Positions 25,830 to 36,522 of a DNA stretch of 64,000 nucleotides are shown here, in pieces (within the stretch, counting starts at the first letter, position 1; the number at the start of each line of letters is the position of its first letter). The position numbers and the translations under genes were made by a program. This stretch comes from PALSA-1003 sp963741315 (GTDB lineage Bacteria > Pseudomonadota > Gammaproteobacteria > Burkholderiales > Casimicrobiaceae): the NCBI GenBank assembly GCA_963741315.1, contig CAVUHK010000005.1, forward strand, positions 186,001-250,000. The letters run 5' to 3'. The notes beneath the pieces are model-generated. The model saw only the letters and a program-made list of their open reading frames with translations, did not search any database and was not told the origin of the DNA.

Positions 25830-27113
25830 CTACTTGAGCTGATAGAAGGCCGCGCGGCCGGGATAGCTCGCCACGTCGCCAAGGTCTTCCTCGATGCGCA
25901 GCAGCTGGTTGTACTTGGCGACCCGATCCGAGCGCGACAGCGACCCGGTCTTGATCTGTCCGGCGTTGGTGCCCACCGCGATGTCGGCGATCAGGCTGTC
26001 CTCGGTCTCGCCCGAGCGATGCGAAATCACCGTCGTGTAGCCCGCGCGCACCGCCATGCCGATGGCGGCGAAGGTCTCGGTCAGCGTGCCGATCTGGTTG
26101 ATCTTGATCAGGATCGAGTTGGCAACGCCCTTGGCGATGCCCTGCTTGAGGATCTTGGTGTTGGTGACGAACAGATCGTCGCCGACGATCTGCACCTTGC
26201 GGCCGAGTTTGTCGGTGAGCAACTTCCAGCCGTCCCAGTCGTCCTCGGCCATGCCGTCCTCGATCGAGATGATCGGATATTTGTCGACCCACGTCGCGAG
26301 GTAGTCGACCATCTGCGAGCGAGTGAGCTTGGCGCCTTCGGATTCGAGATGGTAGAGGCCATCCTTGTAGTATTCCGACGCCGCGCAATCGAGCGCGAGG
26401 GCGATGTCGGTGCCGGCGGTGTAGCCAGCCTTGTCGATCGCTTCGAGCAGCAGCTGAATCGCCGATTCGTTCGACGGCAGGTTCGGCGCGAAGCCGCCCT
26501 CGTCGCCGACCGTGGTGGTCATGCCCTTGGAGTCGATCAGTTTCTTGAGCGTGTGGAAGACTTCCGCGCCATAGCGCAGCGCTTCGCGAAAGCTCGGCGC
26601 GCCCAGCGGCACGAGCATGAACTCCTGCATGTCGATGCTGTTGTTGGCATGCGCGCCGCCATTGATCACGTTCATCAGCGGGACCGGCAGCGCCATTTCG
26701 CCGGAACCGCCCAGGTAGCGATACAGCGGCAGCGTCGATTCCTCGGCGGCCGCCTTGGCGACCGCGCACGACACCGCGAGAATCGCGTTCGCGCCAAGGC
26801 GCGACTTGTTGTCGGTGGCGTCGAGCTCGATCATGGTCTTGTCGACGAACGCCTGCTCGGAGGCGTCGAGGCCGATGATGGCTTCGCAGATCTCCGTGTT
26901 CACATTCTCGACCGCTTTCTGGACGCCCTTGCCGCCGTAACGCTTCGCGTCGCCGTCGCGCAGCTCGATCGCCTCGCGCGAACCGGTGGATGCACCCGAG
27001 GGCACGGCGGCGCGACCGCTGATCCCGGACTCCAGGACGACGTCGGCCTCGATGGTGGGATTGCCGCGCGAATCGAGGATCTCGCGGGCGATTACGTCGA
27101 CGATGGCACTCAT
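25830..27113 (-). CDS. eno: Enolase
   Basis: A 427-residue enolase, normal in length, converting 2-phosphoglycerate to phosphoenolpyruvate. Diagnostic stretches are AREILDSRGNPTIEADVVLE near the start, GASTGSREAIELRDGD, NGGAHANNSIDMQEFM, VGDEGGFAPNLPSNESA with the catalytic Glu, and the loop VISHRSGETEDSLIAD. Magnesium ligands (LALDCAASE, SIEDGMAEDDWDG, VGDDLFVTN) are all visible. AGGAAG precedes the ATG. It lies between kdsA and ftsB on the same strand. Confidence 0.98.
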   Translation of the reverse strand: MSAIVDVIAREILDSRGNPTIEADVVLESGISGRAAVPSGASTGSREAIELRDGDAKRYGGKGVQKAVENVNTEICEAIIGLDASEQAFVDKTMIELDATDNKSRLGANAILAVSCAVAKAAAEESTLPLYRYLGGSGEMALPVPLMNVINGGAHANNSIDMQEFMLVPLGAPSFREALRYGAEVFHTLKKLIDSKGMTTTVGDEGGFAPNLPSNESAIQLLLEAIDKAGYTAGTDIALALDCAASEYYKDGLYHLESEGAKLTRSQMVDYLATWVDKYPIISIEDGMAEDDWDGWKLLTDKLGRKVQIVGDDLFVTNTKILKQGIAKGVANSILIKINQIGTLTETFAAIGMAVRAGYTTVISHRSGETEDSLIADIAVGTNAGQIKTGSLSRSDRVAKYNQLLRIEEDLGDVASYPGRAAFYQLK

Positions 27114-27183
27114 TGCTTCCTACCCCCTTTTATTGCGCCGTCTGCTCCACTCGTGGCGGCAGCTTGCGCGTCTGTCGTTCGGC

Positions 27184-28035
27184 TCAGGCGTCTGCCGCCA
27201 TCAAGTCGGTTTCCGGAAAGCCATGCTTCTTGACGCTGGCGTCGAGCTCGACCAGCGTCGCGAGCAGATCGCGCATTCGATCCAGCGGCCAGGCGTTGGG
27301 CCCGTCGGACAGCGCCTTCGCCGGATCGGGATGCGTTTCCATGAACACTCCCGCAACGCCGGCCGCGACCGCGGCGCGCGCCAGCACCGGCACGAATTCG
27401 CGCTGCCCGCCCGAAGACGTCCCCTGCCCTCCGGGGAGTTGCACCGAGTGCGTGGCGTCGAAGACGACCGGGCAGCCGGTGGCGCGCAGGATCGCCAGCG
27501 CGCGCATATCCGAAACAAGGTTGTGATAGCCGAAACTCGCGCCGCGCTCGCACACCATGATGTTGTCCGCACCGCTTGCCTCGCGCGCCTTGGCCACGAC
27601 GTTGCGCATGTCCTCGGGCGCGAGAAACTGCCCCTTCTTGATATTCACGGGCTTGCCCGTCGCGGCGACCGCATGGATGAAATCGGTCTGGCGGCAAAGG
27701 AATGCTGGCGTCTGCAGAACATCGACCACCGCCGCAACTTCCGCAATTTCATCCTCCGAGTGCACGTCGGTCAGCACCGGCACGCCGACCTGGCGCCTGA
27801 CTTCACCGAGTATGCGCAAGCCCTCGGCCATGCCCAGGCCGCGAAACGACTTCGACGAGCTGCGATTGGCCTTGTCGTACGATGACTTGAAAATGAACGG
27901 AATGCGCAGACTGGCGCATATCTCCTTGAGCTTGCCGGCGACGTCGATCTGCAGCTGCAGCGATTCGACCACGCACGGCCCGGCGATGAGGAACAGGGGC
28001 CGGTCCAGCCCCGCCTCGAATCCGCACAATTTCAT
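27184..28035 (-). CDS. kdsA: 3-deoxy-D-manno-octulosonate 8-phosphate synthase
   Basis: A 283-residue KdsA that condenses arabinose 5-phosphate with phosphoenolpyruvate to make the KDO precursor of lipopolysaccharide. Recognised by FLIAGPCVVESLQ, PFIFKSSYDKANRSS, RGLGMAEGLRIL, VLTDVHSEDEI, LQTPAFLCRQTDF, KGQFLAPEDMRNV, ERGASFGYHNLVSDMR and VFDATHSVQLPGG. Start at 28035 matches the family. It follows pyrG by 23 bases and precedes eno by 70, so one transcript is likely; eno supplies its PEP substrate. It shows that the organism is Gram-negative with LPS. Confidence 0.97.
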   Translation of the reverse strand: MKLCGFEAGLDRPLFLIAGPCVVESLQLQIDVAGKLKEICASLRIPFIFKSSYDKANRSSSKSFRGLGMAEGLRILGEVRRQVGVPVLTDVHSEDEIAEVAAVVDVLQTPAFLCRQTDFIHAVAATGKPVNIKKGQFLAPEDMRNVVAKAREASGADNIMVCERGASFGYHNLVSDMRALAILRATGCPVVFDATHSVQLPGGQGTSSGGQREFVPVLARAAVAAGVAGVFMETHPDPAKALSDGPNAWPLDRMRDLLATLVELDASVKKHGFPETDLMAADA

Positions 28036-28058
28036 GGCGGCGCCGGTTCGCCGGAGCG

Positions 28059-29735
<1,677 letters not shown>

Positions 29736-29793
29736 GGGCGACAAGTTCCGGAAATTCGTAGTTTACCGGAACAGCCTTCGCCGCACAAATTCC

Positions 29794-29860
29794 AGTAGGC
29801 ACGAGCTTGCTCTCGCGCCGTGCATCGAGGGGCACTGCGGTCCGAATGAATTCGGACCTA
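29794..29860. repeat. Palindromic extragenic element (REP-like)
   Basis: Between gltX and pyrG lies a near-perfect hairpin (arms GGTCCGAA 29839-29846 and TTCGGACC 29851-29858, TGAA loop), preceded by a GTAGGCACGAGC...CGCGCCGTGC stretch that can also fold. The pattern resembles dispersed extragenic palindromes of proteobacteria. There is no U-tract, so a classical terminator for gltX is less likely. It touches the gltX stop codon. Confidence 0.5.
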
Positions 29861-31258
29861 CAGGTTCAGTCCTGTGGCAATCCGCGCGCGCACCGCGTCG
29901 CGCCCAATGAGGGACAGAACGGCATCGATCGCCGGGGTCGACGGCGTGCCCGCCACCAGCGCGCGCAACGGCATCATCACCTGAGCCGGCTTGAGCTGGT
30001 GGCGCGCCGCCGCGGCCTTGATTGCAGCGCCGATCGTGTCGCGCTGCCAATCCAGCGCAGCGAACTCCTGTCGCAGCTCGACCAGAACTGGCCGATTGGC
30101 GGCGCTGATGTGCTGCGCCAGCTGCTCGGGGGCCGGATGCGGCGTCGCGTAGAAGTAGTGCGCGGCGTCGGCCATCTCCGACAGCGTGGCCGCGCGCTCG
30201 CGCAGCAAGCCGCCCACCGCGGCCGGATCGGGGCCATTGGCGACGTCGAGCCCGGCGCGTTCGAGAAAGGGACGCAGCAAGGCACCCAGTTCTGCCTCCG
30301 GCAGGCGCTTCAAATGCTCCTGGTTGACCCACTTGAGCTTGTCTGGATCGAAGCGTCCCGGCGACGACGAAAGCCCGGCCAGATCGAACCAGCCCACGAA
30401 CTGCTCGCGCGTGAAGACCTCTTCGTTGCCATGCGCCCAACCCAGGCGCGCCAGGTAATTGACGACGGCATCGGGCAGGTACCCGTCGTCCTTGTACTGC
30501 AGCACGCCCCGTGCTCCGGCGCGCTTGGACAGCTTGTCGCCTTCGGGCGTGAGCACCGTCGGCAGGTGCGCGTACACGGGAGCAACACCACCCAGCGCGT
30601 GGATCATGTTGATCTGCCGCGGCGTGTTGTTGACGTGGTCGTCGCCACGGATGACATGATCGATGCGCATGTCGAGATCGTCGACCACCACGCAGAAGTT
30701 GTAGGTCGGCGTGCCGTCGGAACGCGCGATGACCAGATCGTCGAGTTCGTCGTTGGCGAACTCGACGCGGCCCTTGACGGCATCGTCCCAGGCGACGATT
30801 CCGTGCACCGGATTGCGGAAACGCAGTACGGGTTGAATGCCGACCGGCGGCGCAGGCAGCGTCTTTCCGGGCTCCGGCCGCCAGCGCCTGTCGTAGCGTG
30901 GCTTGTCGCCGCGAGCCATTTGCTCGGCGCGCATGGTCTCGAGTTCCTGCGCCGAGGTGTAGCAGGCATAGGCAGCGCCGGATGCCGCCATCTGCGCGAG
31001 GACCTCGCGATAGCGATCCATGCGCTGCATCTGATAGTACGGGCCCTCGTCGTAGTCGAGGCCCAGCCACGCCATGCTGTCCAGGATCGCCTGCACGGCT
31101 TCCGGCGACGAGCGCTCGACGTCGGTATCCTCGATGCGCAGGATGAACACGCCATCGTGCTTGCGCGCAAACGCCCACGGGTAGAGCGCCGAGCGAATGT
31201 TGCCCAGGTGCAGGAACCCGGTGGGACTGGGGGCGAAGCGGGTGCGGACGGAAGTCAC
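29858..31258 (-). CDS. gltX: Glutamyl-tRNA synthetase
   Basis: A 466-residue class I aminoacyl-tRNA synthetase that charges tRNA-Glu. The HIGH-type signature is in RTRFAPSPTGFLHLGNIRSA, the substrate loop reads FILRIEDTDVERSS, and the KMSKS-type loop is DKLSKRAGA. PTYNFCVVVDDLDMRIDHVI and RGDDHVNNTPRQI are also conserved. Start is GTG at 31258. The anticodon-binding part is at the C-terminus and ends normally. The tRNA-Glu gene is elsewhere in the window (12301). Confidence 0.97.
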   Translation of the reverse strand: MTSVRTRFAPSPTGFLHLGNIRSALYPWAFARKHDGVFILRIEDTDVERSSPEAVQAILDSMAWLGLDYDEGPYYQMQRMDRYREVLAQMAASGAAYACYTSAQELETMRAEQMARGDKPRYDRRWRPEPGKTLPAPPVGIQPVLRFRNPVHGIVAWDDAVKGRVEFANDELDDLVIARSDGTPTYNFCVVVDDLDMRIDHVIRGDDHVNNTPRQINMIHALGGVAPVYAHLPTVLTPEGDKLSKRAGARGVLQYKDDGYLPDAVVNYLARLGWAHGNEEVFTREQFVGWFDLAGLSSSPGRFDPDKLKWVNQEHLKRLPEAELGALLRPFLERAGLDVANGPDPAAVGGLLRERAATLSEMADAAHYFYATPHPAPEQLAQHISAANRPVLVELRQEFAALDWQRDTIGAAIKAAAARHQLKPAQVMMPLRALVAGTPSTPAIDAVLSLIGRDAVRARIATGLNL

Positions 31259-31315
31259 GGCGGCGATTGTACCGGAGTCGATCGCGACCGATTTTCGGTC
31301 TGGCTACGACGGATG

Positions 31316-34300
31316 TTAGGCGTCGGGGTCAGGTTGCCAGCGCAAATCCAGCGTGGTCGGTGTCGCCGGATTGATCGCTTCGGGAGCGACTTTCATCGGT
31401 CCCGGCGTATGGCCGTGCGGCCAGAAACGCGCGACGCGTCGCGCCTCGGCTTCGTTGGCATTGACCGGGAAGGTATCGTAGTTGCGCCCGCCCGGATGCA
31501 CTACATGGTAAGTGCAGCCACCCAGCGCGCGCCCGGCGCCCAGGTCGATGAGATCGAAGGTGAGCGGCGCGTGCACACCGATGCTTGGATGCAGCGCCGA
31601 GGGCGGGCTCCAGGCGCGAAAACGCACACCCGCGACCGCTTCGCCGGGAATGTCTGTCGCCGTCAGCGGCAGCAGGCGGCCGTTGCACGCGACCGCGTGG
31701 CGGCCGGGGATGAGTCCGCTGGCCTTGAGCTGCATGCGCTCGACCGACGAATCGACGTAGCGCGCCGTACCCGTGCCGCTGACTTCCTCGCCGAGCACGT
31801 GCCAGGGTTCGATGGCCTGGCGCAGTTCCAGCGTCACTCCCGCGCAGTGCACGGTTCCGAAGCGAGGGAAGCGAAACTCGATGAACGGATCGAACCACGC
31901 GGCATCGAACTTGTATCCGAATGCAGTGAGCTCGGCCGCGACTTCGCGGATATCGGTGGCAACGAAGTACGGCAGCAGCCAGCGATCGTGCAGTGCAGTG
32001 CCCCAGCGGATCAATTTGCCACGATACGGCTCCTGCCAAAAACGCGCGACCAGCGCGCGCAGCAGCAGCATCTGAACCGCGCTCATGCGCGCGTGCGGCG
32101 GCATTTCGAAGGCCCGGAATTCCAGCAGGCCCAGCCTCCCGGTCGCGGTATCCGGCGAGTACAGCTTGTCGATCGAGAATTCGGAACGGTGCGTATTGCC
32201 GGTGAGGTCGGTCAGCAGGTGACGCAGCAGCCTGTCCGTGAGCCAGGGCGCCGCTTCTTCCTTGCGCTCGCCGTGTTTGCGGGTGAGCTGTTGAAAGGCG
32301 ATCTCGAGCTCGTACAGGCGATCGTCACGCGCCTCGTCGACGCGCGGCGCCTGGCTGGTCGGGCCGATGAACGTTCCCGAGAACAGGTACGACAGCGAAG
32401 GATGGTTCTGCCAGTACGTGACCAGGCTGCGCAGCAGGTCGGGTCGGCGCAACAGCGGGCTGTCCGCCGGAGTCGCTCCGCCGAGCGTCACGTGATTGCC
32501 CCCGCCGGTGCCGGTGTGTCGGCCGTCGAGCATGAATTTTTCGGTGCCCAGGCGCGTTTGCCGCGCCTCCTCGTAGAGCGTAGCCGTCGTCGCCATCAAG
32601 TCCCGCCACGATGATGCGGGATGAATGTTGACCTCGATGACGCCGGGGTCGGGCGTGACGTTGAGTACGCGCACCCTTGGGTCGCGCGGCGGCGTATAGC
32701 CCTCGATGGCCACCGGCACGTGGAGTTCGCTCGCCGTCTGTTCGATGAGCGCGAGCAATGCCGCGTAGTCCTCGACGCGTTTGACCGGCGGCATGAATGC
32801 ATACAGGTGGCCGTTGCGCACCTGCAGCGCGAGCGCGGTCTTGACCACTTCGCGCGGCTTGCTGCCACGCGTTCGCCCCACCCCAGGCTTGACGGCGGCG
32901 GTTGCGGGCATCGCGCCGCGAGGCGCGAACGGATCGACGGGCGGGTCCAGTTCGACTTCCGCCGGAAGGACATCGGGCAGCGAGTTCAGCGGCAGGCGCA
33001 AGCCCAGCGGCGAGTCTCCCGGAACCGCATACAGCCGCTCGCGTTTCAGCGGCCAGGGGCTCGACTCCCACACCAGTTCGCCGGTCCCGTCCGGCGCAGT
33101 CGTTGCAGCTTTGAGCGGCAATACGAATCCAGCGGGCTCGTTGGGTCCGGCCAGCAGCAACCGCGCGAGGCGCGCGCGTTCGCCGGGCTGCGACAGATCG
33201 GCCTTGAGCGGGTCGACGTTTTCCGGAAGCGCAATCTCGTCCTTGAGCAGCTTCGGCACGTCTTCATACGCGGTGATGACCAGATCGGCCGGAAGCCCGA
33301 GCGCTTTCGCCAGTCGCGCTGCAAACGAGCCCGCGATCGCGGGTTCGACCTTGCCCTTGGCACGCGTATCGGCAATCAGCTTGTCGTCCTGCCACAGCGG
33401 CGTGCCGTCGGCGCGCCAATAGACGCCGACCGCCCAGCGGGGCAGCACTTCGCCGGGATACCACTTGCCCTGCCCGTCGTGCACGAAGCCACCGGGCGCA
33501 AAACGTGCGCGCAGGCGCTGCAGCAACGCTTCACCGAGTTCGCGTTTCTTCTTGCCCAGCGCGGCGGTGTTCCATTCCGCGCCATCCATGTCGTCGATCG
33601 ACACGAAAGTGGGCTCGCCACCTTGCGTCAGGCGCACGTCGTGCGCCACGAGATCCCGATCGACCTGTTCGCCCAGCGCATCGATGGCCGCCCATTGCGA
33701 CTCGCTGTAGGGCTTGGTGACGCGCGGATCCTCGTGGATGCGCGTGACGCTCATCTTGAATTCGAATTCGGTGTTGCAAACGTCGGTCATCCCGATGACC
33801 GGCGCGGCATTGCCCGGGTCCGCGGTGCACGCCAGCGGAATGTGGCCCTCGCCCGCCAGCAGGCCCGAGGTGGGATCGAAACCGATCCAGCCGGCGCCCG
33901 GCAGATACACTTCGGTCCACGCGTGCAGGTCGGTGAAGTCGCGGTCGGTGCCCGAGGGCCCATCGAGCGCCTTGATGTCTGCGACGAGCTGGATCAGATA
34001 CCCCGACGCAAAGCGTGCGGCGAGCCCCAGATGCCGCATGATTTGCACCAGCATCCAGCCGGTGTCGCGACACGATCCGCAGGCATTTCCCAGCGTCTCT
34101 TCCGGCGTCTGCACGCCGGGTTCCATGCGCACCAGATACTTGATCTCGCGCTGTAGCTGCTGGTTCAGGCGGACGAGCATCAGGACGGTGCTCTCTTCCG
34201 GCAGGATGGTCGCGCGAAACGCCGCGAGCCACGCCGCCAGGCGCGGGCCGGGAGGCGCGGTTTCGAGGAACGGGATCAACTCCTTGGCCAGCGCCGGCGC

Positions 34301-34618
34301 ATATGTGAACGGATAGTGTTCGGCGTACGGCTCGACGAAAAAGTCGAAGGGGTTGATCACCGTCATGTCCGCGGTCAGATCGACGGTGACGCCGAGCATG
34401 GCCGCGCGCTCCGGGAATACCAGTCGCGCCACCCAGTTGCCGTAGGGGTCCTGCTGCCAGTTCAGGAAGTGCTGGGCCGGCTCGACGGTGAGCGAGTACC
34501 CGAGGATGGGCGTACGGCAGTGCGGGGCGGGCCGCAGGCGGATCTCATGCGGCGAAACATTGACCAGTCGGTCGAAGCGATAGGTGGTGCGATGTTGAAG
34601 CGCGACTCGGATGGCCAT
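31316..34618 (-). CDS. Transglutaminase/DUF2126 protein of the Anbu cluster
   Basis: A 1100-residue protein. The N-terminal third is a bacterial transglutaminase-like domain (beta-sandwich residues 1-90, catalytic core 150-290) with the triad Cys183 (NACGSCRDTGW), His232 (DLHAWTEVYLP) and Asp248 (GFDPTSG). The rest is the long DUF2126 region, with LTQGGEPTFVSIDDMDGAEW, a glycine-rich HTGTGGGNHVTLGG segment and PPHARMSAVQMLLLRALVAR. It is the last of four genes (ATP-grasp, alpha-E, Anbu, this one) that recur together in many bacteria. A role in making or cutting isopeptide bonds on a peptide tag or substrate has been proposed for the cluster; I infer cytoplasmic location as no signal peptide is seen. 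Confidence 0.9.
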   Translation of the reverse strand: MAIRVALQHRTTYRFDRLVNVSPHEIRLRPAPHCRTPILGYSLTVEPAQHFLNWQQDPYGNWVARLVFPERAAMLGVTVDLTADMTVINPFDFFVEPYAEHYPFTYAPALAKELIPFLETAPPGPRLAAWLAAFRATILPEESTVLMLVRLNQQLQREIKYLVRMEPGVQTPEETLGNACGSCRDTGWMLVQIMRHLGLAARFASGYLIQLVADIKALDGPSGTDRDFTDLHAWTEVYLPGAGWIGFDPTSGLLAGEGHIPLACTADPGNAAPVIGMTDVCNTEFEFKMSVTRIHEDPRVTKPYSESQWAAIDALGEQVDRDLVAHDVRLTQGGEPTFVSIDDMDGAEWNTAALGKKKRELGEALLQRLRARFAPGGFVHDGQGKWYPGEVLPRWAVGVYWRADGTPLWQDDKLIADTRAKGKVEPAIAGSFAARLAKALGLPADLVITAYEDVPKLLKDEIALPENVDPLKADLSQPGERARLARLLLAGPNEPAGFVLPLKAATTAPDGTGELVWESSPWPLKRERLYAVPGDSPLGLRLPLNSLPDVLPAEVELDPPVDPFAPRGAMPATAAVKPGVGRTRGSKPREVVKTALALQVRNGHLYAFMPPVKRVEDYAALLALIEQTASELHVPVAIEGYTPPRDPRVRVLNVTPDPGVIEVNIHPASSWRDLMATTATLYEEARQTRLGTEKFMLDGRHTGTGGGNHVTLGGATPADSPLLRRPDLLRSLVTYWQNHPSLSYLFSGTFIGPTSQAPRVDEARDDRLYELEIAFQQLTRKHGERKEEAAPWLTDRLLRHLLTDLTGNTHRSEFSIDKLYSPDTATGRLGLLEFRAFEMPPHARMSAVQMLLLRALVARFWQEPYRGKLIRWGTALHDRWLLPYFVATDIREVAAELTAFGYKFDAAWFDPFIEFRFPRFGTVHCAGVTLELRQAIEPWHVLGEEVSGTGTARYVDSSVERMQLKASGLIPGRHAVACNGRLLPLTATDIPGEAVAGVRFRAWSPPSALHPSIGVHAPLTFDLIDLGAGRALGGCTYHVVHPGGRNYDTFPVNANEAEARRVARFWPHGHTPGPMKVAPEAINPATPTTLDLRWQPDPDA

Positions 34619-34654
34619 GCGGTTCCGGGAGTTAAGGAGGCGGCGCTGAGGGCT

Positions 34655-34730
34655 GTCAGTCGGGAAGGGCCGCCCCGACCGACTGACCAGCCCCCTGGGG
34701 GGCAGCGAGCGCAGCGAGCGTGGGGGGATG
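34655..34730. repeat. GC-rich inverted repeats between Anbu and transglutaminase genes
   Basis: An inverted repeat (arms GTCAGTCGG and CCGACTGAC, 34655-34663 and 34679-34687) is followed by CCCCCTGGGGGG and a second GC-rich stretch with duplicated GCGAGC units. Similar extragenic elements are scattered in betaproteobacterial genomes. It could form a hairpin in the intercistronic mRNA; no U-tract. Confidence 0.45.
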
Positions 34731-34737
34731 TTTCACC

Positions 34738-35469
34738 CTAGGTCCACTCGGGGTTGGGCAGCTGCGCGAACACTGCGCGCAGGCCTTCGCCCCACTGGCT
34801 GTGGACCATCTGGAAATAAGGGTCGGACTCCTCAATCCGCTTCTGCAGCTTGATCTTCAGGCTGTCGGTTTCGTAGACAGCCAGGTCGATCGGCAAGCCC
34901 ACCGAGATGTTCGAGCGCATCGTCGAATCGAAGGAAACGATCGTGCACTTGGTCGCCTCGAGCAACCCGGTGGAGCGCTGGATGACGCGGTCGATCACCG
35001 GCTTGCCGTACTTGCTCTCGCCGATCTGGAAGTAGCACGTGTCGGGAGTCGCCTCGATGAAGTTGCCTTCGCTGTAAACCTCGAAGAGCCGTGGCGGCTC
35101 GCCGCGCACCTGCCCGCCGACGATGAAATTGGCGCTCGAATCGATGTTGTTCTGCAGCAGGTACGGGCCGTCGCGGGTCTTGACCTCGCGCAACGCATCG
35201 CCGACCAGCCTTGCCACGTCGAACAGCGAGGTCGCATTCCACATGTTGAGCTGCGCGTCTCCCGAGCGCGCCTTCTGCTCCAGGATGTTCAGCGCGTTCT
35301 GGGTGATCGACAGGTTGCCCGAGGACAGCGTAACGATGACGCGGTCTCCATCGCGCGCGAACACGCGCATCTTGGAAAACCTGCCGACCTGGTCGACACC
35401 GGCGTTGGTGCGCGAGTCCGAGGCGAAGATCATCCCGGCATCGAGCGACATGGCGACGCAATAGGTCAT
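34738..35469 (-). CDS. Anbu proteasome-like peptidase
   Basis: A 243-residue protein of the Ntn-hydrolase/proteasome beta-subunit fold, Anbu subgroup. After removal of Met1 the nucleophile is Thr2; Asp18 (FASDSRTN) and Lys33 (GRFSKMRVF) occupy the places of the other two catalytic residues. Further family features are TLSSGNLSITQNAL, NIDSSANFIVGGQV and STGLLEATKCTIVSFDSTMR. Anbu assembles into open-ring or helical particles; its natural substrate is unknown. It lies between alpha-E and transglutaminase genes, 46 bases after alpha-E ends. Confidence 0.9.
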   Translation of the reverse strand: MTYCVAMSLDAGMIFASDSRTNAGVDQVGRFSKMRVFARDGDRVIVTLSSGNLSITQNALNILEQKARSGDAQLNMWNATSLFDVARLVGDALREVKTRDGPYLLQNNIDSSANFIVGGQVRGEPPRLFEVYSEGNFIEATPDTCYFQIGESKYGKPVIDRVIQRSTGLLEATKCTIVSFDSTMRSNISVGLPIDLAVYETDSLKIKLQKRIEESDPYFQMVHSQWGEGLRAVFAQLPNPEWT

Positions 35470-35515
35470 GGCTGGAGCTTGTATGGAAGGTGCCGCATTC
35501 TACCGGATGCGCGAC

Positions 35516-36472
35516 TCAGTACGTTGGCACGAGGAAGTGATGATTGATCTCGCCGCTCAGCGTGGAAATGCGATCGAGAAATTCCATCAGGTACTCGTGC
35601 AGGCCGAGCTTGATGATGTCGTCGGTGCGGCCATAGTGCAGCCCGGCGTGCAGTTCGCCCGCCGCGCGCTCGATCTCGCGCGACTTGTCGTCGCAGAGCA
35701 CTTCGAGCGTCTCGTGGATGAAATTCATGCACGAATGCAGCGAGCGCGGCATGTCGGCGCGCAGGACCAGCAGTTCCGCCACGCGCCGCGGCGTGATCAC
35801 GTCGCTGTAGATCTTGCGGTACGACTCGAAGCCGGACAGCGAGCGCAGCAACGCGCTCCACTGGTAATAGTCCACCGCGCCGCCCACGTCCGCCGCCGAG
35901 GGCAACAGGGTGTGGTACTTCACGTCGAGGATGCGTGCGGTGTTGTCGGCGCGCTCGATGTGCGTGCCCAGCCGGATGAAGTGGTAGGCCTCGTCGCGCA
36001 GCATCGTCCCGAAAGTCACGCCGCGGAACAGATGCGAGCGCATTTTCACCCATTCCAGGAACTGGGTGACGCCTCCCGCCTGAATGCGCTCGTAGTCCTG
36101 AACGCGCATCTCCAGCCAGGCCGAATTGAGGTCTTCGTACATTTCCGAGGTGATGGCGCCGCGCACCGAGCGCGCCGACTCGCGCGCGGCGCGCAGGCAG
36201 CAGAAGATCGACGACGGGGTGCCGGCATCGAGAATCATGAAGCGCAGCACGTTCTCCGACGAGAGCTCCTTGAAGCGTTCGTAATACTCGGTGGCAAGCC
36301 CCGAGGTCACCAGCGGTACCGCCCACGGCTCTGCCCATGCGACACCGGGCTCGATCAGTTCGTAGGGCAGCAGCGACATCCTGTTGGTGACATCGAGCAG
36401 GCGCGCGATGTTCTCTGCGCGCTCGATGTGGCGGGCCATCCAGTAGAGTTCGTTGGCGGTGCGGCAGAGCAT
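35516..36472 (-). CDS. Alpha-E domain protein
   Basis: A 318-residue all-helical protein of the alpha-E family. It starts MLCRTANELYWMARHIERAE, the usual opening, and continues with ENIARLLDVTNRM, FRGVTFGTMLRDEAYHFIRL and IERADNTARILDVKYH, a second helical repeat of the same motif. The family's activity is unknown, but it nearly always accompanies a circularly permuted ATP-grasp gene and a transglutaminase gene, as here. It begins 50 bases after the ATP-grasp gene ends. Confidence 0.9.
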   Translation of the reverse strand: MLCRTANELYWMARHIERAENIARLLDVTNRMSLLPYELIEPGVAWAEPWAVPLVTSGLATEYYERFKELSSENVLRFMILDAGTPSSIFCCLRAARESARSVRGAITSEMYEDLNSAWLEMRVQDYERIQAGGVTQFLEWVKMRSHLFRGVTFGTMLRDEAYHFIRLGTHIERADNTARILDVKYHTLLPSAADVGGAVDYYQWSALLRSLSGFESYRKIYSDVITPRRVAELLVLRADMPRSLHSCMNFIHETLEVLCDDKSREIERAAGELHAGLHYGRTDDIIKLGLHEYLMEFLDRISTLSGEINHHFLVPTY

Positions 36473-36522
36473 GGTCGTCTAGTGTCCTGCGTGAAGCGTC
36501 CGGGAGCGGCAGCGCGCGTCGG

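Noticed and set aside
29807..32614. A 935-codon open frame on the plus strand
   Set aside because: It runs opposite gltX and the transglutaminase gene, both of which are clearly coding; its protein is rich in Arg and Gly with no motif, as expected of a shadow frame in GC-rich DNA.
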